64,000 nt of DNA from Rhodoferax sp. (GTDB lineage Bacteria > Pseudomonadota > Gammaproteobacteria > Burkholderiales > Burkholderiaceae_C): positions 1 to 64,000 of the forward strand of contig NZ_JAUSLE010000009.1 in assembly GCF_030646845.1 (NCBI RefSeq), read 5' to 3'. The notes beneath the pieces are model-generated. The model was not told where the DNA came from. It did no database searches and saw nothing but the letters and a program-made list of their open reading frames with translations. Each line of letters begins with the position of its first letter. Positions within the stretch are counted from its first letter, which is position 1. Both the position numbers and the translations under genes were made by a program. Shown in pieces: positions 1 to 6,590 of this stretch.

Positions 1-150
1 TACACCATCCAAAAGCTCTTGGGCCACACCCACATTGCTACCACCGGACGCTACTTGCATCTCATCAGTCCACAGTTTCGGCCACCCAAAGACATCGACC
101 CATTGGACCTGCTGGCAGGTTTGTATCCCGTCATAGATCCAGGCGGGTAG
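1..150 (+). CDS. Tyrosine recombinase, C-terminal fragment (cut by window edge)
   Basis: The first 49 codons are open in frame 1 and end at TAG. They contain the C-terminal part of a phage-integrase-type catalytic domain: LLGH followed by TTGRYLHL, where the H and the Y match the last conserved His and the nucleophilic Tyr. The C-terminus is not the one expected of an integron integrase (IntI proteins have a TTMIYTHV-like end), so I do not read it as intI. The gene stops 27 bases before the IS91 transposase and has the same direction. Some IS91 family elements carry an accessory tyrosine recombinase gene upstream of the transposase, and this fits that layout. The rest of the gene lies outside the window. 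Confidence 0.75.
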   Translation, partial: YTIQKLLGHTHIATTGRYLHLISPQFRPPKDIDPLDLLAGLYPVIDPGG

Positions 151-177
151 TCCTGCGCTACCCGCACCCGTACTGCC

Positions 178-1372
178 ATGGCAGGCACCGTAGCCCAGGT
201 GCTGCGCAGCTTCGGTGCGCAATATCTGGCAACACACACCCTGAACACCCCCCAGGCCAAAGCCTGGCGGGGTATCGTTGCCTGTCGCACCGAAGCCCTT
301 GGTGGCGACCGACTGGAGTGCGACCAGTGTGGTCACAACCACTGGCAATACCACTCGTGCCGTAACCGGCACTGCCCGCAGTGCGGCATGCGCGCCAAAG
401 ATGCGTGGCTACAGGGGCGCCTGAGTGAAGTGCTGGACGTGCCCTATGTGCACCTGGTATTTACCTTGCCGCACTGCTTGAACGCCTTGTACGCAGCCCA
501 CCCACGCTGGGTCATCGATACCCTGTTTACCTGCACCGCCCAGACACTAACGGAGTTTGCGGCGAACCCAAAGTGGATGGGGATGACTGGTGGCAAACCC
601 GCCTTCAGTTTGGTACTACATACTTGGACGCAGGACCTGCTGGTGCACCTGCATGTTCACGGGGTGATGGCTTGCGGGGTGTTGAATCAAGACCGGATAT
701 GGGCCACACCGGCGCGCGCCAGATTACTTGTTCCCGGTGGAGGCCTTGTCCAGTGTGTTTCGGGGCAAGTTTATGCAAGCGCTTGGACAGGCGCGTCGCG
801 CCGGCCAGATTGAACGCGATCCACAAGCCTCTGGGACGCTTTGGAATGAGCGCCAACGTCAACTCTACAAACACGCATGGGTTGTTTATGCCAAGGCCCC
901 GCTGGGTGGCACCGCCCAGGTGCTGGAGTACCTGAGCCGCTACACGCACCGCACGGCGATCAGCAATGAGCGTATTCGCACCATTACATCCGACGAGGTG
1001 GCATTCAATGTTCGCGTCAACGACCAGGGTGGGAAACGCCTGGAGCGTTTGGAGGGAGAAGAGTTTGTGCGCCGTTTCCTGTTGCACATCCTGCCCACCG
1101 GTCTCAAGCGTATCCGCCACTATGGGGTGCTAGCCTCAGCCTGCAAAGGAGTCCAACTCACAGCGGCCCGCCAGTCCCTGCACATGCCACAGCCCAGTGT
1201 GCGGGCCATAGAGTGCGCCCATGACTTCATGGCACGGGTGACCAGAATCGATCTGCGCTTGTGTCCATTTTGCAAGGTGGGGCAGTTGCAAATCACGGCC
1301 GTCTCACATGGACAGGCACGACTGCCCACGCCAGAGCACACCGTAATACCCACGAACCGGGGACCACCATGA
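178..1372 (+). pseudogene. IS91 family transposase, frameshifted
   Basis: Two overlapping ORFs (178-813 and 728-1372) together make one IS91-type (HUH, Y2, rolling-circle) transposase of about 400 residues. The first ORF has the N-terminal zinc-binding domain (CDQCGHNHWQYHSC, then CRNRHCPQCG) and the HUH-type motif HLHVHG. The second has the FRGKF block and the tyrosine-bearing YLSRYTHRTAIS block. The frame changes near 723-725: reading ...ATPARAR then YLFPVEAL needs one base of the ATTA to be skipped, so a single inserted T explains the break. A sequencing error or a real inactivating mutation are both possible. The second ORF ends with a cysteine pair (CPFC). It follows the recombinase fragment directly. 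Confidence 0.85.
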
Positions 1373-1618
1373 GGTGGCGGGTATTGGGATGGTTTGGCAT
1401 TGCAGCACGAGAGGCTGCGGGGTGCTGCTGCGCGTTGTATTGGAAAGACCACGCCAGGGCAGCGCAGATACGCATGCACTACGCCGGATTGCAAGGTGCT
1501 GCGCCGGATCGTCACGATCTTGACTGGCGGGCGTTGGTGCAAGCCGGGTCATAATTCGATTCAACACATGGGGTGAAGCTTTCAATCCCCTATAGCGACT
1601 GCCTCTGCAGGCGGTTCA

Positions 1619-1702
1619 GTCCAACATGGTTTATCAGCCGCGGGAGGCTTTTATGGTTTCTATCAGCATCGCAGCGCGGCGGATAAACGCTAATCGTTAG
1701 AC
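1619..1702 (+). repeat. attC-like integron recombination site (84 bp)
   Basis: The site starts with GTCCAAC (1619-1625, matching RYYYAAC) and ends with GTTAGAC (1696-1702, matching GTTRRRY). Inside the cores, TTTATCAGCCGCG (1630-1642) and CGCGGCGGATAAA (1675-1687) are inverted repeats with 12 of 13 positions matching, leaving a 32-nt central segment. The spacers between core and inner arm differ in length (4 and 8 nt), an asymmetry common in attC stems. The 84-bp size is within the usual 57-141 bp range. The cassette gene this site belonged to lies upstream and seems to have been replaced by the IS91 element. Confidence 0.8.
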
Positions 1703-1721
1703 CGACACCGCTGCGCGGCCC

Positions 1722-2417
1722 GTGAGTTCTCCATCCCGACTTCTGATCTTCGAGGGCATCATGGGTGCCGGCAAATCGACGGCCTCCCGCGCGTTTGGCG
1801 AACGAATTACAGCTGCGGGATTGCAGGTTGCGACCTATACCGAGGCGGCAGACCCTCACCCAGTGCGTGCCTCCGACGATCTCGCAGATTTCTTCCAGCC
1901 TTGGTTGGAAGTAGAACCGAGCGTACTTGCGTGCCGAGTCCGTGCGAAATGGGCGCGCTACGTAGACCGTCGACTGAATGATCGCGTCTTCACCGTCATG
2001 GACGGGCAGCTATTTCATGGTGATCAGACGCATCTGTTCATGATGGAGATGCGGGCGACTGATCTTAGGGCACACGTTGCGGAGTTGATGGGTGTTCTCG
2101 ACCCGTTGGGCCCGGTGGTGATCTACTTTCGTCACACTGATGTCCGGCGTGCCATCCACGCTGTCTTCGAGGCGCGGGGAGGCAAGTGGGAGTCCTACCA
2201 GCTTGATTGGAAACTTCGCTCGCCGTATGCTAAACATCGAAAGCTCGAAGGGTTGCTAGGTCTCACCACCATGTACGAGGAGTACCGAGGCCTCACCGAC
2301 TCGCTATTTGCATCGCTTAACTGCCGAAAGCTCACCATTGAAGCCGATGCTGGCGACTGGCATGGGTACTATACGAAGATCACCCAGCTTCTGGAGGAAG
2401 CGAATGTGCGCGTCTAA
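1722..2417 (+). CDS. Cassette-borne P-loop nucleotide kinase-like protein
   Basis: A 231-residue protein with a Walker A motif GIMGAGKST at residues 12-20, right after a first beta strand (LLIFE). This layout is that of small nucleotide or nucleoside kinases and related P-loop phosphotransferases. The substrate cannot be told from the sequence. The GTG start at 1722 is chosen because the next ATG (1760) would fall inside the Walker A loop; no clear ribosome-binding site is visible. The gene begins 20 bases after the GTTAGAC core of the preceding attC, and its TAA stop is part of the heptamer GTCTAAC (2412-2418). That is the normal structure of an integron gene cassette. Alternatives are an AAA-type or deoxynucleoside-kinase-like protein. 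Confidence 0.7.
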   Translation: MSSPSRLLIFEGIMGAGKSTASRAFGERITAAGLQVATYTEAADPHPVRASDDLADFFQPWLEVEPSVLACRVRAKWARYVDRRLNDRVFTVMDGQLFHGDQTHLFMMEMRATDLRAHVAELMGVLDPLGPVVIYFRHTDVRRAIHAVFEARGGKWESYQLDWKLRSPYAKHRKLEGLLGLTTMYEEYRGLTDSLFASLNCRKLTIEADAGDWHGYYTKITQLLEEANVRV

Positions 2418-2439
2418 CATGGCATATATGGACTCCCCC

Positions 2440-2718
2440 ACAAGTGCAAGAAACTGACCGATAGTTTGGCTGTTGGGGATGCGCCTGCAGTCGTATATCC
2501 GGCATCTAAGGTGGACTCTGTTGTGGTCCGTGCCGACATGGAATCTGCGTCACCGATGCGCCAGTCGATACGAACGGCAGGCAAGCTGCCGGAAGTGTTA
2601 TCGGCGTCAGTCGGTGTGGGGTGAACCCGGTTGGCCATGATGGTCGATCAATCTCGTCGCAACGCGTGATGGGTGTTCAAAACTTCTTCTTGGTGACGGC
2701 TGTTCTGGATGTTGGCAA
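2440..2718 (-). ncRNA. Candidate guide (bridge/seek) RNA region of the IS1111-type element
   Basis: About 280 bases separate the transposase stop from the right inverted repeat and hold no gene I can support. In IS1111-group elements the RNA that guides target choice is encoded in this position, downstream of the transposase, so a non-coding RNA on the minus strand is expected here. Short matches to the attC target flanks occur: TCAGTCG (2607-2613) matches the right flank, and GCCATG (2634-2639) is the complement of CATGGC in the left flank. CAGTCGA (2562-2568) and ACATGGAAT (2536-2544) are further near matches. These are 6-9 nt and could be chance. Limits and fold were not computed. Confidence 0.4.
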
Positions 2719-3804
2719 TCAAGCTGGCATCACAAAACTCTCCCTGCTGATCTTCTTGCCAAGCCGCACGGTTTGTTCACCAAACGGCTCCTTATCCCTG
2801 AGCGTGGCATAACAAATCCGCGCCAGCTTGTTGGCCAGCGCACACGCCGCCTTGTTGTGATTGCTTCTGGCCTGCACATCCAGCGCCCAGCGGCGCACAC
2901 CGCAGACTTCACGTCCTGCGTTGTCCGCCACCTTGGAGGCGCGCAATACGCTCCTGGCGCCGTGGGTCAACAACATGCGCAGGTAGCGGTCCCCCTTCTT
3001 GGAGATGCGCCCCAGGTAGCGGCTGTTGCCCGAGCTGTACTCCTTGGGTGTCAAGCCAAACCAGCTGGAGAAGTGGCGCGCATCCTTGAAGTGGCTCACA
3101 TCGCCCGAGGTAGCTGCCACCAGGGCGGTGGCGGTGAGCAGGCCAATGCCCGGAATCGACAGCAAGGTCGTGCAGGCCGGGCTCAACTTGGCCAGGGCTG
3201 CCAACTCACGCTCCAGTTGGGCGATCCGGCCTTCGAGCAGACGAATCTCTTCGACCAACAACTTGGCCGTGCCACGGATCAAATCGGGAATTGCGGTGCC
3301 CGGATCGGCCAGCACACGGCTGATCGCTTCAACGCCGGTACGCGCACCCATGGGGATGGCAATGCCGAACTCACGGCAAAAGCCACGCAAGGCGTTGATG
3401 CGGCTGGTGCGCGTACCCATCCAAAGGCTGCGGATGCGGTGCATGCCTTGCAGGGCCTGTTGCTCAACCGACTTGACGCGCACCGGGCGCATGTCAGAGG
3501 CCCGTGCCGCTTCCAGGAGTGCCGCCGCGTCTGCCGCATCGGTCTTGTTACGTTTGACATAGGCGCGGATGTACTGGGCCGGTAGTAGCCGCACCTCAAT
3601 GCCCAGGCCATTGAGCCAGCGGCCCCAGTGGTGCGCCGAGCCACAGGCTTCCATGATGACCAGAGACACTTCACGGTTCAAGAACCACCGTTCAAACTGA
3701 GTGCGGGTGAGGCGCTGTGTTTCAACCACACGCCAATGTTCATCGGCAACAGCGAGTTGAAACACGGACTTTGCAAGATCGACGGCAACAGTAGTAGCAT
3801 TCAT
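2719..3804 (-). CDS. IS110 family (IS1111 group) transposase
   Basis: A 361-residue DEDD transposase. The N-terminal RuvC-like domain begins VAVDLAKSVFQLAV, where the D is the first catalytic acid, and continues with NKTDAADAAALLEA. The C-terminal Transposase_20 domain has SIPGIGLLTATALVA, FSSWFGLTPKEYSSG and KKGDRYLRMLL, with a serine in the SSG block as in the family. The ORF track begins further upstream, but MNATTVAVD at 3804 is preceded by a good site (AAGGAGTCCGACATG), so I start there. Length is usual for the family. The gene looks intact, so the element may still be active. It runs opposite to the cassette genes. Confidence 0.9.
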   Translation of the reverse strand: MNATTVAVDLAKSVFQLAVADEHWRVVETQRLTRTQFERWFLNREVSLVIMEACGSAHHWGRWLNGLGIEVRLLPAQYIRAYVKRNKTDAADAAALLEAARASDMRPVRVKSVEQQALQGMHRIRSLWMGTRTSRINALRGFCREFGIAIPMGARTGVEAISRVLADPGTAIPDLIRGTAKLLVEEIRLLEGRIAQLERELAALAKLSPACTTLLSIPGIGLLTATALVAATSGDVSHFKDARHFSSWFGLTPKEYSSGNSRYLGRISKKGDRYLRMLLTHGARSVLRASKVADNAGREVCGVRRWALDVQARSNHNKAACALANKLARICYATLRDKEPFGEQTVRLGKKISRESFVMPA

Positions 3805-3964
3805 GTCGGACTCCTTACGTTTTAAAGAACTGCTCCCCACGCCAATGAAGACCAGTACGCAAATATTGCGCAAAAAAACGGGGGAGTCCATCCCATCAGT
3901 CGACGCGGACGTCCTTGCGGCAGGCTGTCGTCTGCCTATAGTCCGCCGGTCACTTCTAGGTTAA

Positions 3965-4429
3965 ATGGCCACATTCACCATGGCGAGAATTTCGCGATCC
4001 CCCATCGGCGCAACGCCGTACGAAAGAGTGATGGGCCACGCCCCTCACGTCTTGGAGCCGTGGTCAAAGCTTGAAGAAGTATTCTATTCTCGCTCTGTCC
4101 TTCCCGCCGATCTGCTGGAGCAGGTTCGCCGGACACTGGCACTTGGTCATGGCTGTGAGTACTGCATGGCCAAAGGCGGTCCGCCTGAGTCCATGCATGA
4201 GGCATTGCGCACCTCGCTAGCCGTCGGGCTGGCGCAGCTGTTCGCAGCCGACCACCGCGAAATCGATGAGACTCAACTCAACATCATGCGCGAGCACTTC
4301 TCCGAACCCGAACTCGTTGAACTCGTCGCTTTCATGGGGTTCATGTGGGCAGGCGGCACCTTCGGAAAGGTCTTCGGTATCCAGCCCATTGAATCGCCCG
4401 AAACGTCCATCCCCCGAACAGCCACCTAG
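3965..4429 (+). CDS. Carboxymuconolactone decarboxylase / AhpD-like protein, integron cassette gene
   Basis: A 154-residue protein of the CMD/AhpD fold. The redox-type CEYC pair (C64, C67) lies in the conserved helix RRTLALGHGCEYCMAKG, followed by helices resembling the second half of the domain. Members with CxxC act as alkylhydroperoxidase-like thiol enzymes; the exact substrate is unknown. The ATG at 3965 overlaps the last bases of the attC core GTTAAAT, so the gene starts at the cassette boundary; no ribosome-binding site is visible, as in many cassette genes. Met6 is an alternative start. After the stop, ACCTAGC is one base off the RYYYAAC core, but no second attC half follows, so the array seems to end here. 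Confidence 0.8.
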   Translation: MATFTMARISRSPIGATPYERVMGHAPHVLEPWSKLEEVFYSRSVLPADLLEQVRRTLALGHGCEYCMAKGGPPESMHEALRTSLAVGLAQLFAADHREIDETQLNIMREHFSEPELVELVAFMGFMWAGGTFGKVFGIQPIESPETSIPRTAT

Positions 4430-4474
4430 CCCTTCTTACGGCAGTGGCGCACCGACAGGGCGTTCTCGATCAGA

Positions 4475-5392
4475 TCAGGCAGTCCGTGCCACGTTGGCCA
4501 TCGCTTTGGTCACCTCGTTGGTGCCCTGCGCAGCGCCGCTTTGCGGCACTGTTTCCCCGGCACGATCAGTCACCTCGGCCAGACGCTCGGCCAGGCGCTC
4601 CGGGGCCTGCGCGTCGGTGCCAATCCAGGCGCCCTGTGTCATGGTGATATGGGCCGCCTCAAAGGTGCCGGCGCCCGCACACAGGATGGTGCGGGTGGGC
4701 GCGTCTTGCGAGGCCAGCACCAGCATGGCCGGCACCACGGCCTCGGGCTTGAGGGCTTCCAGAATGGCCTCGGGCATCAGGCCCTCGGTCATGCGGGTGG
4801 CGGCCGTGGGTGCCAGGCAATTGACACGAATGTCGTTTTTGGCGCCTTCAAGCGACAGGGTCTGCATCAGGCCCACCAGCGCCATCTTGGCCGCGCCATA
4901 GTTGGACTGGCCAAAGTTGCCGTACAGGCCGCTCGACGAGGTGGTCATGACAATACGGCCGTACTTCTGCTCATTCATGATGGCCCACACCGCCTTGGTG
5001 CAGTGCACGGCGCCCATCAGGTGCACGTCCACCACCAGTTCAAAGTCAGCCAGCTCCATCTTGGCAAAGCTTTTGTCACGCAGAATGCCCGCGTTGTTCA
5101 CCAGAACGTCCACACGGCCCCAGGCGTCCATCACCTGCTGCACCATGGCTTGCACCGCCGCAAAGTCGGTCACCGACGCACCGTTGGCCATCGCCTCGCC
5201 GCCGGCTGCCTTGATCTCGGCCACCACGGCCTCGGCGGCGCTCACCGAGCCACCGGAGCCGTCGCGCGCGCCGCCCAGATCGTTCACCAGCACCTTGGCG
5301 CCACGCGCCGCCAGCGCCAGGGCATGTTGACGACCCAGTCCGCCGCCGGCGCCGGTCACGATGGCCACGCGGCCTTTGAAATCAATAGTCAT
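4475..5392 (-). CDS. SDR family dehydrogenase, (3R)-hydroxyacyl-CoA dehydrogenase-like
   Basis: A 305-residue classical-type short-chain dehydrogenase/reductase. The NAD(P)-binding motif TGAGGGLG is at residues 13-20, NNAG follows, and the catalytic Ser and YGAAK lie in SSSGLYGNFGQSNYGAAK. The insertion after the first Rossmann unit (NDLGGARDGSGGS) resembles the dehydrogenase part of peroxisomal multifunctional enzyme type 2, which oxidises (3R)-hydroxyacyl-CoA. The C-terminus is longer than in simple FabG. The start is ATG at 5392 with GAGGGAG-type sequence upstream. It is divergent from the Nudix gene, with an inverted repeat between them. Role in acyl-CoA or side-chain oxidation is inferred. 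Confidence 0.85.
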   Translation of the reverse strand: MTIDFKGRVAIVTGAGGGLGRQHALALAARGAKVLVNDLGGARDGSGGSVSAAEAVVAEIKAAGGEAMANGASVTDFAAVQAMVQQVMDAWGRVDVLVNNAGILRDKSFAKMELADFELVVDVHLMGAVHCTKAVWAIMNEQKYGRIVMTTSSSGLYGNFGQSNYGAAKMALVGLMQTLSLEGAKNDIRVNCLAPTAATRMTEGLMPEAILEALKPEAVVPAMLVLASQDAPTRTILCAGAGTFEAAHITMTQGAWIGTDAQAPERLAERLAEVTDRAGETVPQSGAAQGTNEVTKAMANVARTA

Positions 5393-5430
5393 GGCTTTTT
5401 TTTCCTGATGTGAGGGAGATAAATTGAGGG

Positions 5431-5451
5431 CTGAGACTCTGATAGTCTCAG
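5431..5451. promoter_or_regulatory. Inverted repeat, possible operator between divergent genes
   Basis: CTGAGACT-ctgat-AGTCTCAG is a perfect 8-bp inverted repeat with a 5-nt centre. It lies in the 112-bp gap between the divergent SDR and Nudix genes, 38 bases from the SDR start and 53 bases from the Nudix start. Its size and place suit a dimeric repressor controlling both genes. No regulator gene is adjacent. Confidence 0.45.
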
Positions 5452-5504
5452 ACGACCAACCCTGTACTTTAATTCACTGTGCAGAGCCCAACTGAAAGCC
5501 GTCC

Positions 5505-6389
5505 ATGGAACTGAATTCTGAAGTCGTCTCCGCTCCACCCCGCGCGGCCGCCACCGTGGTGATGCTGCGCGACACGGACGACGGTGTCGCGGGCATCGAA
5601 GTTTTTCTGCTCAAGCGCCACGGTCTGTCCGACGTGCTGGGCGGGGCCTATGTGTTTCCCGGCGGCAAGGTGGACCCGTCTGACGCGCAGCTGGACATGG
5701 AGGCGCACCTGGACCAGCCCCTGCATGCGCTGCACGCGGGTCTGAATGAGCCTGACATTGAGCCCCTGACTGCGGCCAGCCTGTATGTGGCGGCATTGCG
5801 GGAGGCGTTCGAGGAATCGGGCATTCTGTTTGCGCACGGTGCCTCCGCTGAGCATGCAGCGCGGGCCGCCGAGCTGCTGCGCCAAGGTCGCGGCTTTGAT
5901 GCCGTGCTGTCACAGATGGCCTTGCGCCTGCAGAGCAGCAGCGTGCTGCCCTGGTCGCGCTGGATTACCCCGAGGATGCCGTCGGTGACGAACAAGCGCT
6001 TCGACACCCGCTTCTTTGTCTCGGCGGTACCCGCGGATCAGATTGCCAGCCATGACAACCACGAGACGACTGAAAGCGTCTGGCTCAGACCCCGCGCCGC
6101 ACTGGAGCAATACTGGCAGGGTCAGATCGAGCTCGCACCGCCGCAGATCATGAGTCTGATCCAGTTGGCCGGTCACGCCAGCGTGCAAAGCGTGCTGCAG
6201 GCCGCACGCGGTCGCCTGCCCCCGGTGATTGAGCCCGAGCCGTTCGAGCATGAAGGTTCGCGCGTCATTTGCTACCCCGGCGACGAGCGCCATTCGGTCA
6301 GCGCGCGCGCGCTGCCGGGCCCGACCCGGCTGATCTACCGCAACAAACGCTTTGAGCCCATGACCGGCTTCGACGGGCTGTTTGACTGA
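5505..6389 (+). CDS. Nudix hydrolase, NUDT19-like
   Basis: A 294-residue Nudix protein. The box is interrupted: GGKVDPSD lies near residue 55, and the matching REAFEESGILF follows only after an insertion of about 45 residues, the pattern seen in NUDT19-type enzymes. Those enzymes hydrolyse CoA and CoA derivatives; that substrate is inference here. The N-terminal strand AATVVMLRDTDDG and the motif LLKRHG are typical. The ATG at 5505 is followed at once by the conserved domain. The divergent neighbour is an acyl-CoA-type dehydrogenase, in keeping with a role in CoA metabolism. Confidence 0.8.
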   Translation: MELNSEVVSAPPRAAATVVMLRDTDDGVAGIEVFLLKRHGLSDVLGGAYVFPGGKVDPSDAQLDMEAHLDQPLHALHAGLNEPDIEPLTAASLYVAALREAFEESGILFAHGASAEHAARAAELLRQGRGFDAVLSQMALRLQSSSVLPWSRWITPRMPSVTNKRFDTRFFVSAVPADQIASHDNHETTESVWLRPRAALEQYWQGQIELAPPQIMSLIQLAGHASVQSVLQAARGRLPPVIEPEPFEHEGSRVICYPGDERHSVSARALPGPTRLIYRNKRFEPMTGFDGLFD

Positions 6390-6518
6390 CAGCCGGGAAA
6401 GGCGGTCGGCGCTGCCCGGCCGGCGCGGCCGTTCACCGCCATCAGTTTCGCGCCAAGCGCATCAGGGTCTTCACTAGTCAGGGGTGACCTGTATCAACGA
6501 TATGATGGATATATTGTT

Positions 6519-6534
6519 TACCGACCGGTCGGTA
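6519..6534. promoter_or_regulatory. 16-bp palindrome ahead of the paa operon, likely TetR (PaaR) operator
   Basis: TACCGACCGGTCGGTA is a perfect 16-bp palindrome, 57 bases before the paaI start. ACCGACCGGTCGGT-like sites are typical for TetR regulators, and phenylacetate operons of Burkholderiales are controlled by a TetR protein (PaaR) through such sites. The TetR gene at 12255 is in the same cluster. AT-rich sequence just upstream (GGATATATTGTTT) may contain the promoter, so binding here would block transcription. Confidence 0.65.
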
Positions 6535-6590
6535 GAGTATTGGTTGTTTCAGATCAATACGCGGCTATCCAACAATCGCCAGAGAACCTG

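Larger units (their letters stand above)
1..1613 (+). mobile_element. IS91 family element (left end outside window)
   Basis: The element holds a tyrosine recombinase tail and a frameshifted IS91 transposase. Its right (oriIS) end is proposed at about 1613. There a small hairpin, GCCT-ctgc-AGGC at 1601-1612, is followed at once by GTTC (1614-1617); IS91 elements insert next to GTTC/GAAC or CAAG tetranucleotides. The attC core heptamer starts one base after that GTTC, so the element would sit at the edge of the cassette array. The exact end is inference. From 1373 to 1600 there is no convincing gene, only an imperfect hairpin around GGGGTGAAGCTTTCAATCCCC (1570-1590). Confidence 0.55.
2428..3891 (-). 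mobile_element. IS110 family element, IS1111 group, inserted in an attC site
   Basis: A single DEDD transposase gene is bounded by 12-bp inverted repeats, ATGGACTCCCCC at 2428-2439 and GGGGGAGTCCAT at 3880-3891. Inverted repeats near the ends mark the IS1111 group; typical IS110 elements lack them. In that group the repeats are subterminal, so the real ends probably lie a few bases outside the limits given. No target duplication is seen, as expected. The element sits between the two halves of an integron attC. A named set of these elements, IS1111-attC, is known to insert specifically into attC sites, and this copy fits it in target, size (about 1.47 kb) and terminal structure. Confidence 0.8.
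2412..3966 (+). repeat. Second attC-like site, split by the IS1111-type insertion
   Basis: The left core GTCTAAC (2412-2418) holds the stop codon of the kinase gene. The matching right core GTTAAAT (3960-3966) lies on the far side of the IS110-family element. On that side GACGCGGAC (3903-3911) and GTCCGCCGGTC (3943-3953) are inverted repeats with a two-base bulge, as expected of the inner attC stem; between them are GGCAG and CTGCC, also paired. Taking out about 1.47 kb of IS rebuilds an attC of roughly 85-90 bp, with the insertion point in the spacer just inside the left core. Entry spans both halves; only the ends belong to attC. Confidence 0.7.

Noticed and set aside
1-150. Recombinase fragment as an integron integrase
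   Set aside because: Its C-terminus lacks the IntI-type end, and it lies in tandem with an IS91 transposase, where accessory recombinases are known.
1394-1576. 60-codon ORF after the IS91 transposase
   Set aside because: No family or ribosome-binding site; lies in the probable IS91 end.
2424-2624. Open frame after the kinase stop reading VVYPASKVDSVVVRAD, which looks like part of a KsgA/Erm-type methyltransferase
   Set aside because: It starts right after a stop codon, has no ribosome-binding site, and lies in the IS non-coding end; both strands are open there because of high GC.
4423-4474. ACCTAGC at the CMD gene stop as a third attC
   Set aside because: One mismatch to the core and no partner core or inner stem downstream.
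4541-5413. 290-codon ORF antisense to the SDR gene
   Set aside because: Shadow of a high-GC gene: His-, Gly- and Arg-rich, with no domain.
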